From positions 1-44,641 of the forward strand of contig PLMK01000016.1 in the NCBI GenBank assembly GCA_003142475.1: a stretch of DNA of 44,641 bases. The letters are read 5' to 3'. Numbering within the stretch: position 1 is the first letter of the stretch; every line of letters starts with the position of its first letter. The stretch comes from Ignavibacteriota bacterium (GTDB lineage Bacteria > Bacteroidota > Ignavibacteria > UBA10030). This document shows positions 8,796 to 16,921 of this stretch, in pieces. Both the position numbers and the translations under genes were made by a program. The notes under the pieces are model-generated. The model saw nothing but the letters and a program-made list of their open reading frames with translations, was not told the origin of the DNA and did no database searches.

Positions 8796-9272
8796 CTACT
8801 GACTTATTAATTCGATGTCTTTTAAAATTTGATCGACAACTTGCTTTGCTGATTCCTGTACAACATGCGATATATCTACTCCTGCATTAAAGTTTACACC
8901 CTCAATGCCATAGACAAAGAGTTTCGGTGGCAGAGTTTTCATTGCCCTCGCTAACTCTATCGCCTCCGTGACACTGAACGCGTGTGTTGAATAATGAAAA
9001 AACTTCGCCGAACCAATTTCCTTACTTGCATCAATTTTAAGGATCGTTCCCGGTTTTGCGCCTGATGAGATCGCGTCCACAAGAATAACGGTCTCATATC
9101 CTTGCCATGCTTCCATCAGCGTGGCACCTTCACCTGATTCTTCTTTTACGTTAACTGATGAAAGGTGTCTCTCGCAAATCTTTCGAGCTATCCCCAATCC
9201 AATACCGTCATCACTACGATACTCGTTGCCAATCCCGATGAGAAGAACCTTCCTGAAGCCATTCTCGATCAT
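8796..9272 (-). CDS. [NiFe]-hydrogenase maturation endopeptidase (HycI/HoxW family)
   Basis: The 158-aa protease clips the C-terminal tail from the hydrogenase large subunit after nickel insertion. The nickel-sensing residues of the family are present: Glu17 in GIGNEYRSDDGIG, Asp66 in VILVDA and His97 in YSTHAFS. The start codon overlaps the stop of the upstream ybaK-like gene (TAATG). Both large subunits encoded in this window keep a C-terminal extension (25 and 9 residues), but this is the only protease seen here. It may serve one or both, or a second protease may be encoded elsewhere. Confidence 0.92.
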   Translation of the reverse strand: MIENGFRKVLLIGIGNEYRSDDGIGLGIARKICERHLSSVNVKEESGEGATLMEAWQGYETVILVDAISSGAKPGTILKIDASKEIGSAKFFHYSTHAFSVTEAIELARAMKTLPPKLFVYGIEGVNFNAGVDISHVVQESAKQVVDQILKDIELISQ

Positions 9273-9760
9273 TACGGTACTTTAATCTCGAATCGTGATT
9301 GCGAGAATTCTGCAACCACTGGCTTCACTAATCGTAGGTAATCGTACATCTTGAGCCGAATAGATCTGGTATGCGAGCATGCATTGAAGACCATCACTTC
9401 ATCATTTGCCAGTGTTTTATCAATATACACCGACACGGCATAGAGATTTCCGAACGGCGGCATAGCGCCAACTTCACAATCCGGGAAAAGTTGTTGTAAA
9501 TCTTCTTCAGATGCAAGATGAATATGTTTCGCCTTTAACACATCATGCAATAAATGGTCATTTAATCGGTGATCGGCTGGCATCACAAACATACAATACT
9601 TTTCGTCAGCGTGAACAATAAGAGTTTTTGCTAGATCTTTTTCCGGTACGTGTGACACAACAGCAACTTCGTGTGCAGAAAATGCTGGGGCGTGTTCGAT
9701 CACTTCATACGGGACACTGTTGTGCTTTAAGTAATCAATCACATCGCCAAGCTTCGCCAT
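9272..9760 (-). CDS. ybaK: YbaK/EbsC-type aminoacyl-tRNA deacylase domain protein
   Basis: A 162-aa single-domain protein of the YbaK/ProX fold. It shows a family-typical N-terminus (YLKHNSVPYEVIEHAPAFSA), the conserved Lys in DLAKTLIVHAD, and the glycine-rich GAMPPFGNLY segment. Members hydrolyse mis-charged tRNAs such as Cys-tRNA(Pro). This copy sits between hydA of the 3b hydrogenase and the maturation protease, sharing a TAATG junction with the latter, so it is co-expressed with hydrogenase genes. It could guard translation of Cys-rich proteins, or have been recruited for another job; the sequence does not decide. Confidence 0.88.
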   Translation of the reverse strand: MAKLGDVIDYLKHNSVPYEVIEHAPAFSAHEVAVVSHVPEKDLAKTLIVHADEKYCMFVMPADHRLNDHLLHDVLKAKHIHLASEEDLQQLFPDCEVGAMPPFGNLYAVSVYIDKTLANDEVMVFNACSHTRSIRLKMYDYLRLVKPVVAEFSQSRFEIKVP

Positions 9761-9872
9761 ACGCCACCTCCTACTTTATGGGTGAATGAATTCATGTCGG
9801 CTCTCAGTCGGAAGAATAGTAAGATTTTCACTGTTGCTTTGTTCAATCGAAATCACACCGGATGTTTCTGTG

Positions 9873-11162
9873 TTATTCACCTTCGATCTCAAGCTTCAGG
9901 AAATGGGTTGCACAAGAGATGCACGGATCATAATTCCGGATCGCTTGTTCACATTGCCAAGTAAGTTTTTCTTGTGAAAGATGTATGCGAGATGGTACAA
10001 ATTCGCGTAAATCCTGTTCGATAGTTTTCTGGTTTTGCGATGTTGGTGGAACGATCTTCGCGTCGAGAATAATTCCTCGCTCATCCAAACGATATCTGTG
10101 ATAAAGAATACCTCGTGGTGCTTCAGTACAACCATATCCGGTACCGAGTTTCGCTTGAATGTCCACTGACGCTTTCTCTGGCATTTCATACTCTTTAATA
10201 ATACGTAGTGCTTCTTCGCAGGCATACAGCATCTCCACTGATCGCACAATGATGCTCTTGAACGGGTTGTTTGTTCCCTTTCCAATACCTGCCGACTTAG
10301 CGGTCTCTTGTGCCACAGGTGTGAGCTTATCAAAATTCAAATTATAGCGTGCTAATGGCCCTACAAAGTACGCACCGTGTTCTTTCAAAATGGAGTGAAG
10401 TGCGTTAGAGTGTGAAACATGCTCTTCCATAAAATGGTTTTCATATTCATTGATCTCAATATCCAATCCTTTGTTAGATACAAGCCGTCCCTCATTAAAT
10501 GGATACTCCTGCTCATGGCGCAGTGCAACATATTCGTACGGGCGTTCGAAGTCGGGAAAAGGCAACTTGGCAACAAATTTCACGGTCTGGATGGACGATT
10601 CAACTGTCCACTTTAATCGTTCGACTAATGTTTCAAGTTCTTGCTTTGTTGGCAACTTGTAGAAGCCGCCAACGCGAACATTTATCGGATGGATTTCCCT
10701 TCCGCCGATAAGGTTGACTATGTCGTTGCCGATCTTTTTTATCTTTAACGCCATTTGAACAACGGGACCGTGATCTTTCGCCATTTGGATCGCATCGGCG
10801 TAACCGAGAAAGTCTGGCGCGTGCAGCATAAAAATGTGCAAGGCATGACTCTCAATCCACTCACCGCAATATAATAATCTGCGGAGTGCACGAAGTTGTC
10901 CATCCACCGTAACACTAAAAGCATTCTCCATCGCATGAACGGAACTCATTTGGTATGCGACCGGACATATACCGCAGATGCGTGCAGTAATATCCGGTGC
11001 TTCGCTGTAATGTCTCCCCCGGAGAAATGCTTCGAAAAATCGTGGCGGCTCAAAAATATTAAACTTAACATCGGTAACTTTATTACCGCTGACTTTCACA
11101 AGCAATCCGCCTTCACCCTCCACTCGGGCAAGGTAATCAACTTTTATCGTCTTACTTTTCAT
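9873..11162 (-). CDS. hydA: [NiFe]-hydrogenase large subunit, group 3b
   Basis: The 429-aa catalytic subunit belongs to a bidirectional NAD(P)-linked hydrogenase (sulfhydrogenase alpha type). The L1 motif [14 protein letters not shown] supplies Cys63 and Cys66; the PVAYQ form is characteristic of group 3b. The L2 motif DPCISCATH supplies Cys414 and Cys417 and is followed by a 9-residue tail. I chose the ATG at 11162, which overlaps the end of hydD by 11 nt, over an upstream in-frame start at 11210 inside hydD, because the product then begins with the family N-terminus [19 protein letters not shown]. It is the last subunit gene of the hydBGDA block. Confidence 0.95.
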   Translation of the reverse strand: MKSKTIKVDYLARVEGEGGLLVKVSGNKVTDVKFNIFEPPRFFEAFLRGRHYSEAPDITARICGICPVAYQMSSVHAMENAFSVTVDGQLRALRRLLYCGEWIESHALHIFMLHAPDFLGYADAIQMAKDHGPVVQMALKIKKIGNDIVNLIGGREIHPINVRVGGFYKLPTKQELETLVERLKWTVESSIQTVKFVAKLPFPDFERPYEYVALRHEQEYPFNEGRLVSNKGLDIEINEYENHFMEEHVSHSNALHSILKEHGAYFVGPLARYNLNFDKLTPVAQETAKSAGIGKGTNNPFKSIIVRSVEMLYACEEALRIIKEYEMPEKASVDIQAKLGTGYGCTEAPRGILYHRYRLDERGIILDAKIVPPTSQNQKTIEQDLREFVPSRIHLSQEKLTWQCEQAIRNYDPCISCATHFLKLEIEGE

Positions 11163-11967
11163 GTGCTTCGCTCTCTTTTCTGAATGCTTCAGCGTAAGCG
11201 TTGAATCCACGGAACAGACGCACTAGTTCATCATCCTTTACTCCGAGTGAAGTCCAGTAGGTGCTGAGCGCGGATGTGTTCGGCGTTTCTTTTGGGCCAT
11301 AACAACCAAAGCAACCACGCGAGTATGAAGGACACAGCGCGTTGCATCCTGCCTGTGTTACCGGACCTAGACACGTTGGGCCATGAGCCACCAACTCGCA
11401 GGTAATGAAGCGCCGTTTGCATTCAATACATACGGCGTACGCTGGTGTGTTTGGTTTTCGACCGTTGAGATAGGCATTGATGACTTCTATTAATTGGTGC
11501 TTGTTAATTGGACAACCGCGCAGTTCGAAATCGACAAAAACATGGTCGGCAATCGGCGTAGATTTATTCAATGTTTCAATGTACTTGGGATTGGCGTAGA
11601 CTGCTACGATGAATTGCTTTACATCCTTGAAATTGCGAAGTGCTTGAATCCCTCCGGCTGTTGCACATGCTCCGATAGTAACGAGAACTTTTGATTGCCG
11701 CCGTACTTGGTGAATACGTTCGGCATCGTGTGGCGTGGTAATGGAGCCTTCTACCAAAGAAATGTCGTATGGTCCTTTCACAACTTCACGCGACGCTTCT
11801 AGGAAGTTAGCAATCTCAATGTGCTCAGTAATAGCAAGAAGTTCGTCTTCGCAGTCGAGTAAACTTAGTTGACACCCATCGCATGAAGAAAATTTCCATA
11901 CAGCAAGTTTCGGTTTACGTTGTTTCTTTACAGCTGTCTTCGGAATCTTATTGTTCTTGGGGGACAT
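11152..11967 (-). CDS. hydD: [NiFe]-hydrogenase small subunit, group 3b
   Basis: The 271-aa iron-sulfur subunit pairs with HydA. The proximal-cluster motif is [14 protein letters not shown] (Cys29, Cys32), then GACATAGG near residue 98. A Cys-rich C-terminal third ([33 protein letters not shown]) carries the remaining cluster ligands. The Lys-rich first 20 residues are not a signal peptide, so the enzyme is cytosolic. It is 16 nt downstream of hydG and overlaps hydA. Confidence 0.95.
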   Translation of the reverse strand: MSPKNNKIPKTAVKKQRKPKLAVWKFSSCDGCQLSLLDCEDELLAITEHIEIANFLEASREVVKGPYDISLVEGSITTPHDAERIHQVRRQSKVLVTIGACATAGGIQALRNFKDVKQFIVAVYANPKYIETLNKSTPIADHVFVDFELRGCPINKHQLIEVINAYLNGRKPNTPAYAVCIECKRRFITCELVAHGPTCLGPVTQAGCNALCPSYSRGCFGCYGPKETPNTSALSTYWTSLGVKDDELVRLFRGFNAYAEAFRKESEAHEK

Positions 11968-11983
11968 TTTCGTGCCTTTTATA

Positions 11984-12853
11984 TCAGATTTCCCATTTCA
12001 CCAGCATATCTTTGATTTTACCATACTGAAAGACAGGTCCATCTTTACAGACAAAAACCGATCCGAACTGGCAGTGTCCGCATAAACCGATGGCACACTT
12101 CATATTTCGTTCCATCGAAACGAAAATGTGTTCGTTATCAACACCACGTTTATGCAATTCCATCGTTGTGAACCGCATCATAATTTCAGGACCGCAGACG
12201 AATGCCATTGTGTTACGAGGATCGAATGGTGCCCGCGATATAAGATTTGTCACTACTCCTACATTACCACGCCAGCCACTCATTGCTCGATCAACTGTAA
12301 CGTAAATTTCCAAATCGAAGCGTGCGCGCCAGTTTTCCAGTTCCTGCCGGAAGGGAACATCTAACGGAGTGCGTGTCCCATATAATAAGACTACTTTCCC
12401 GTACTGCTCACGGTGAGCAACAACTTCATACAATGCCGGGCGCAATGGTGCTAATCCTATTCCGCCAGCTACAAAAACAACATCCAATCCATTTGCGTGA
12501 TCTATAGGCCATGGTGTTCCATATGGGCCGCGAATACCTAAAATATCTCCGCGCCGCATTTTATCCATTGCTTTCGTCACGGTGCCAACTGCACGCGTTG
12601 TGTGGACAAGCATACGCGATTTTGCCGGATCACCACTAATAGAAATAGGAATTTCGCCGACACCAAACACATATACCATATTGAACTGCCCCGGTTGAAA
12701 GGCAAACTCTTCCAAAGCACCAAGAGGTTGTAATTCAACAGTGAACGTGTCTTCCGTTTCATGCTTTACTCGCTGGATTTGAAACGGCCATGGAAGCATT
12801 GGATTCCGTTTGTAATCTATTTTGAGTGATAATAATTCAGGATCGGTCGCCAT
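11984..12853 (-). CDS. hydG: Group 3b hydrogenase gamma subunit, FAD/NAD(P)-binding reductase
   Basis: The 289-aa diaphorase-type subunit belongs to the ferredoxin-NADP reductase superfamily. It carries an FAD domain ([10 protein letters not shown], then an ISISGDP block), a nucleotide-binding domain ([14 protein letters not shown], then GTRTPLD and FVCGPEIMM) and a C-terminal [2Fe-2S] motif ([12 protein letters not shown], then VCKDGPVF). It moves electrons between NAD(P)H and the iron-sulfur chain of the hydrogenase. The ATG at 12853 overlaps the end of the upstream cNMP-domain gene by 17 nt. An in-frame start at 12886 would add 11 residues and is less family-like. Confidence 0.93.
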   Translation of the reverse strand: MATDPELLSLKIDYKRNPMLPWPFQIQRVKHETEDTFTVELQPLGALEEFAFQPGQFNMVYVFGVGEIPISISGDPAKSRMLVHTTRAVGTVTKAMDKMRRGDILGIRGPYGTPWPIDHANGLDVVFVAGGIGLAPLRPALYEVVAHREQYGKVVLLYGTRTPLDVPFRQELENWRARFDLEIYVTVDRAMSGWRGNVGVVTNLISRAPFDPRNTMAFVCGPEIMMRFTTMELHKRGVDNEHIFVSMERNMKCAIGLCGHCQFGSVFVCKDGPVFQYGKIKDMLVKWEI

Positions 12854-13298
12854 AAATATCCAGAAGTTGTAATCGGGTCGATTCAAGCCGTTTCGTCATA
12901 ATGTCGGCAAAACGTTTAAGTAACTCATATCCCATATCATGATCATCCTCGCATTTCATGCGCAGACATTTCCCATCGAGAGCGATCATTCTCGTCAATT
13001 CAATCGCCTTTGCATCGAAGTGCCACGTGAAGGGCGGTACAAGCCATGACCAACCGAGAATATCTCCTTCGTGCAAAGTTTGGATTATAATCGGACCCTT
13101 ATTGGGTGTCATTAATTGAATCGATACTTTACCGGAACGGATTAAATAAAATTGGTTCGCATCTTCTCCCTCCCGCAATATCATTTTGCCGGCATCCACA
13201 CGCAAGTTGGTCGCACAGCCAACGACGAGTGCGAAATATTCTTCATTGAGTCCTTTGAAGAATGGATGTTCTGCAAGAATATTCTTCAGGTCTTCCAT
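12837..13298 (-). CDS. Stand-alone cyclic-nucleotide-binding-domain protein
   Basis: The 153-aa protein is almost entirely one cNMP-binding jelly-roll. It has [12 protein letters not shown] at the start, [20 protein letters not shown] in the core, and a phosphate-cassette-like segment near [12 protein letters not shown]. The C-terminal helix ends at residue 153 with no room for the helix-turn-helix of Crp/Fnr regulators. It is therefore more likely a regulatory or sensory partner than a DNA-binding protein. The gene lies between hydB and hydG, 29 nt downstream of hydB, and overlaps hydG. Whether the cassette binds cAMP cannot be said; the canonical Arg is not obvious. Confidence 0.85.
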   Translation of the reverse strand: MEDLKNILAEHPFFKGLNEEYFALVVGCATNLRVDAGKMILREGEDANQFYLIRSGKVSIQLMTPNKGPIIIQTLHEGDILGWSWLVPPFTWHFDAKAIELTRMIALDGKCLRMKCEDDHDMGYELLKRFADIMTKRLESTRLQLLDIYGDRS

Positions 13299-13327
13299 AG
13301 CACTTTTCCTTTAATGAAGGTAATTCC

Positions 13328-14455
13328 TTACGACTGATTTTCACGAATTGCGCGTGCTTCTTCTGTAATATCTATGCCGACTGGACACCACGTAATACAG
13401 CGTCCACACCCAACACATCCAAATGTACCGAACTGATCTACCCACGATGCTAGTTTGTGCGTCATCCATTGCCGGTAGCGTGCTTTTGCAGATGCGCGTA
13501 CACTTCCCCCATGAATGTATGAAAAGTCGAGGGTAAAACAGGAATCCCATTTTCGCATACGATCTGCTTGCTTGCCTGCAAGATCAGTCACATCTTCTAT
13601 CGTGGCACAGAAACAAGTTGGACAAACCATCGTACAGTTGGCGCACGTAAGACATCGCGCAGCAGTTCGTTCCCATCGTGGGTGTTCGGAATTTTGATAA
13701 AGAATACTTTTCAAATTAGACGTGTCAAGCAAACGTCCCATTTGTTTCACGGTTTTTGAGCAAATTTCGTTTACCGTCGTAAGATTTTCATCAGTTGCTT
13801 TTATGCACTTTATACTCTTAAGAACATCGCTGCCTAGCTCGGTACCAACTTCCACGATAAAATAATGGTGCTTGTCATTCAAGACTTCTGTCAATGAAAG
13901 ATCAAATCCAGTCCCTGCTTTAGGTCCTGTGCCCATCGAGGCACAGAAACATGTACCGCCTGCTTGTCCGCAATTGACTGTTACAATAAAATTACCGGTG
14001 CGTTTTCGTTCATAGACCGGATCGATAAAAGGACCGCCGAGAAATACTTTATCTTGAATAGAAATGGCATTCAAATCGCAAGGGCGAACACCAAAGAAAG
14101 CATATTTTGTCTGTGCAGATTCTTGTGACGTTTGTTTCTTCGAATTCTGGAGATCAAGCCCTTTAGGACTTTTATGGGTCGCAAAGATTTTTTGAATTGG
14201 TGGGAAAAGAAATTTCTTCCATGACTGTGGACCAACCGTCCAACCGAACACAGCAGCATCATCTCGATTCTTCAATCGATACATGCCATTTGTCTGCTCG
14301 TCAGTCCAGCCAATGGGAAGGTCGTTGATATTCGTCAGCTCATCGTAGATAATTGCACTATCGCGCACGATAGGTCCGATAACTTTATAGTCACGGCGTT
14401 TGAGAATCTCAACCAAACGGTCAAGCTCGCTGCGTTCGAAAATAAAAGTCTTCAA
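13328..14455 (-). CDS. hydB: Group 3b hydrogenase beta subunit, iron-sulfur protein
   Basis: The 375-aa subunit carries electrons between hydD and hydG. Two [4Fe-4S] motif regions lie in the C-terminal third: RCLTCANCTMVCPTCFC and GCVGCGRCITWCPVGIDI. Further cysteines lie at GVRPCDLNA and near FCASMGTG. The only plausible start in frame is a TTG at 14455, giving the family-like MKTFIFERSELDRLVEIL. I find no ATG or GTG upstream before non-conserved sequence, so low initiation efficiency may tune stoichiometry. It is preceded by a 118-nt gap after the receiver-like gene. Confidence 0.9.
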   Translation of the reverse strand: MKTFIFERSELDRLVEILKRRDYKVIGPIVRDSAIIYDELTNINDLPIGWTDEQTNGMYRLKNRDDAAVFGWTVGPQSWKKFLFPPIQKIFATHKSPKGLDLQNSKKQTSQESAQTKYAFFGVRPCDLNAISIQDKVFLGGPFIDPVYERKRTGNFIVTVNCGQAGGTCFCASMGTGPKAGTGFDLSLTEVLNDKHHYFIVEVGTELGSDVLKSIKCIKATDENLTTVNEICSKTVKQMGRLLDTSNLKSILYQNSEHPRWERTAARCLTCANCTMVCPTCFCATIEDVTDLAGKQADRMRKWDSCFTLDFSYIHGGSVRASAKARYRQWMTHKLASWVDQFGTFGCVGCGRCITWCPVGIDITEEARAIRENQS

Positions 14456-14573
14456 GTCGATACCTACAAGATTGCTTCGTGAGAATGTAAAATAAATTAG
14501 TGCAAATACTCTGTTTCCAAAATCCTGTAACTATTCAATTATCAGATCGGAAAATATCATACTTTTATATATT

Positions 14574-14996
14574 CTATTTCAATAAATCCTCAATCGCTTG
14601 TGTAACAAGTTCCACGTCAACCGGTTTATAAAAGACTGCATCTGTAAGATCGTCAATTGATTTATTCATCTCAGGTGAAAGTGACATATAAGCACGCAAT
14701 GCAATGATTGGAACTGTGCTTATTATTCGGCGCACAATGTCGAGTTGTTTGATAATGTCGGTAGAAAATGTGAAAAGATCGATTAAAATTAAATCAGGTA
14801 TTAATTCTTTGACCGCTTGCTCAAAATGTTCCAGCCGATGTTCGCGCACAATCTGGAACTTATCTTCGAGATTAAGTAGGAGAAACCGTGCCAAATCTGT
14901 ATCCGGACTGAAGACGAGCACATGTTTCCGAGAGACGGTAGAACTTGATACCGCCTGCGGTTTTTCGTGCGAAATTATTTCGGTTTGATTGGACAT
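14574..14996 (-). CDS. Degenerate receiver-domain protein
   Basis: A 140-aa protein with a receiver (CheY-like) fold from residue 24 on, preceded by a Ser-rich leader. The phosphoacceptor position is kept (Asp73 in DLILIDLF), and so is a C-terminal Lys in VFYKPVD. The acidic pair after strand 1 is reduced to SPDTD. The switch Thr/Ser position reads ALRAY, with Arg101. It may therefore be a pseudo-receiver or be phosphorylated atypically. It is the second gene after the sigma-54 promoter, on the same strand as the hydrogenase subunits, and has no output domain. Confidence 0.75.
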   Translation of the reverse strand: MSNQTEIISHEKPQAVSSSTVSRKHVLVFSPDTDLARFLLLNLEDKFQIVREHRLEHFEQAVKELIPDLILIDLFTFSTDIIKQLDIVRRIISTVPIIALRAYMSLSPEMNKSIDDLTDAVFYKPVDVELVTQAIEDLLK

Positions 14997-15036
14997 GGTA
15001 AAGTTTCCTTTTATCCGATGCCCTTACTTGATGAAG

Positions 15037-15225
15037 TTATGCTAAAAAATCTACATCATCGAATTCTGTTTCAAGAATTTCATGTGGAAACTTGCCGTAA
15101 CTCTCTTCATTGTTGTTATCAACGATAGTGAGAGACGTCTTCTTGTCATCCACTAAATGCTTAATCATAAATATACTGCCTGCGGCAACAGCGGCGACTC
15201 CAACAATCCACCATCGTAACTTCAT
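15037..15225 (-). CDS. Small single-pass membrane protein
   Basis: The 62-aa product has one transmembrane segment at about residues 5-21 (WWIVGVAAVAAGSIFMI), a short basic linker and an acidic tail rich in Asp and Glu. The ATG at 15225 lies 38 nt after the predicted sigma-54 start site and has a purine-rich SD-like stretch. No family is recognised. Its place as first gene of the hydrogenase train, with clear start signals and biased composition, supports it being real. It could tether or regulate the cytosolic enzymes at the membrane, but nothing in the sequence proves this. Confidence 0.6.
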   Translation of the reverse strand: MKLRWWIVGVAAVAAGSIFMIKHLVDDKKTSLTIVDNNNEESYGKFPHEILETEFDDVDFLA

Positions 15226-15273
15226 ATATCTCTTTTCTTCAAATATTGATAGTTATTCTCTTAAAAGATATTC

Positions 15274-15290
15274 CGCAAGGAATGTGCCAG
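15274..15290 (-). promoter_or_regulatory. Sigma-54 (-24/-12) promoter
   Basis: Read on the minus strand the site is CTGGCAC-ATTCC-TTGCG. It has TGGCAC at 15289-15284, a 5-nt spacer, then TTGC at 15278-15275, which gives exactly 10 nt between the GG and GC elements. This matches the sigma-54 consensus TGGCACN5TTGC. The predicted start near 15263 is 38 nt upstream of the 62-residue gene. An NtrC-type activator is encoded immediately upstream at 15560-16921. Confidence 0.85.
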
Positions 15291-15470
15291 TAATTGATAG
15301 GTTACCATGCCTCGACAAATTGAGGTTGATTGTGTGAGTCAAGCACATTTCTTTATTTAATTTGCAGGTTTTGGGAAATAGTTTTGTATAGGTTTCCCAC
15401 AAATCAGAAGAATTGAATCTGGGCTTCGTCCAGACAGCTTTAAGAATAAATCCTGATACAAAACTCACAA

Positions 15471-15485
15471 GGGGTATTAGACCCC
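15471..15485. other. Small hairpin between activator gene and sigma-54 promoter
   Basis: GGGGT-ATTAG-ACCCC forms a 5-bp stem. It lies about 75 nt past the stop of the NtrC-type gene and about 180 nt upstream of the -24 element. It could be a weak terminator for the regulator gene or part of an upstream activator site. There is no strong T-run, so neither role is established. Confidence 0.3.
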
Positions 15486-15559
15486 GTGCTTATTAAATAT
15501 TATATAACCTTGCGTCAAGCCGTAAGGTATTTTCTAACGGGATAAATGGAAAATTCCAT

Positions 15560-16921
15560 TTAGTGTGCCGGTATCTTTAGCTCCTCTATTTTACGATAGA
15601 GCGAAGAAAGACTAACGCCTAGAACTTTAGCTGCAGTCTCCTTATTCTGTCCACAAGCCGAAAGCGTTTGTTGGATGAATTGCCGCTCAAAACTTCTAAC
15701 CGCATCCTTGAGAGTCCCATGGCCGGAAGAAACTGAGGGAATGTCTTCTGTAGGTCTCATATATTCTGGAAGATGCTCAAGTCCGACAAAGTCTTCATCG
15801 CAAAAGATGACAGCACGTTCAATAACATTTTCCAATTCGCGTACTTCGCCTTTCCATTGGTATTGAAGCAAAGCACGCATCGCTTCGTTAGCAAATCCCT
15901 GTATTGGTTTGCTCATTTGTTTTTTGAAAATATCAAGAAAATGCTGTGCAAGAATAGGAACATCGTCAGGACGTTCCTTGAGTGACGGCAAATCAATTTC
16001 AACAACATTCAGACGATAATACAAATCGTCTCGGAACGTGCCATTTTCTACTTCCTTGCGTAAATCTCGATTTGTGGCGGCAATAATGCGCACATCGATT
16101 TTGATTGGTTCCGTTGTACCGACAGGCGTAATTTCTCTTTGCTCAAGTGCGCGCAGCAATTTTACCTGTAGTTGAATTGGAATTTCGCTTACTTCATCAA
16201 GAAAGACAGTCCCACCTTCAGCAACTTTTAATAATCCTTCTTTGTCCACTGTTGCGCCTGTGAATGATCCTTTTTTGTGTCCAAAGAGCTCGCTTTCAAA
16301 TAGTGTGTCAACGATTGCACCGCAATTGATTGGCATAAAGCGTTTTTCACGCCGCGGACTGTTGTAGTGAATAGCGCGCGCAACAATTTCTTTTCCCGTG
16401 CCGCTTTTACCGGTGATCAACACAGTACCCTCGCTGTGTGCAACACGTTTAATTACCTCGAAGATTTTCTTCATCGGTGTACTTTGCCCTATGATTTGAT
16501 CGAAATCATAGGTACGCTGAAGTTCTTGACGCAGAAGTGAATTCTCAATCACTAGCGTATGATAGTCACACAGTTTTTTTACTCGATATAATAGATCATC
16601 GAAATTGATTGGCTTCAAAATATAATCCGCAGCACCTTCACGCAAAGCCTGCACCGCCGTTTCGACAGATCCAAATGCTGTAATAATAACAACCAATGTC
16701 TGCGGTGTCCGTTGACGAATTTGTTTCAATAAATCCACTCCTTTCATTTCCGGCATTTCAATATCGGTAATAATAATGTCGAATGGATTTGTTTCATGTT
16801 TCGCTAATGCATCTTTGCCATTTGCTGCTTCTTCGACGTTATATCCTTCTTTCTTTAAAATGAATGAGAGAGATTCACGTATTATTTGTTCGTCATCGAC
16901 TACTAATATGCGCTGCGCCAT
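15560..16921 (-). CDS. NtrC-family sigma-54-dependent response regulator
   Basis: The 453-aa activator has three parts. The receiver (residues about 4-120) carries Asp53, Thr81 and Lys103. The AAA+ domain has Walker A TGKSGTGKE at 170-178, the sigma-54-contacting loop as GSFTGA (218-223, in place of the usual GAFTGA), and FLDEV as Walker B. A Fis-type helix-turn-helix closes the protein (ETAAKVLGVSLSSLYRKIEEL). Its ATG overlaps the stop of the upstream kinase gene (TAATG), so the two form a cognate pair. The nearest downstream target is the sigma-54 promoter at 15274-15290. The arrangement resembles HupR/HoxA control of hydrogenases, although no H2-sensing hydrogenase is encoded here. Confidence 0.93.
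   Translation of the reverse strand: MAQRILVVDDEQIIRESLSFILKKEGYNVEEAANGKDALAKHETNPFDIIITDIEMPEMKGVDLLKQIRQRTPQTLVVIITAFGSVETAVQALREGAADYILKPINFDDLLYRVKKLCDYHTLVIENSLLRQELQRTYDFDQIIGQSTPMKKIFEVIKRVAHSEGTVLITGKSGTGKEIVARAIHYNSPRREKRFMPINCGAIVDTLFESELFGHKKGSFTGATVDKEGLLKVAEGGTVFLDEVSEIPIQLQVKLLRALEQREITPVGTTEPIKIDVRIIAATNRDLRKEVENGTFRDDLYYRLNVVEIDLPSLKERPDDVPILAQHFLDIFKKQMSKPIQGFANEAMRALLQYQWKGEVRELENVIERAVIFCDEDFVGLEHLPEYMRPTEDIPSVSSGHGTLKDAVRSFERQFIQQTLSACGQNKETAAKVLGVSLSSLYRKIEELKIPAH

Noticed and set aside
9896-10333. 145-codon minus-strand ORF within hydA
   Set aside because: It is a shadow frame of hydA, which has complete metal-binding motifs in its own frame. The product is basic and unstructured.
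14456-14573. Possible internal sigma-54 promoter before hydB
   Set aside because: A TTGG...TTGCA pattern exists on the minus strand, but the GG-to-GC distance is 13 nt, not 10.
15253-15468. 71-codon minus-strand ORF between the sigma-54 site and the NtrC-type gene
   Set aside because: Its 3' part contains the sigma-54 promoter, the product looks like random sequence, and it has no clear ribosome binding site.
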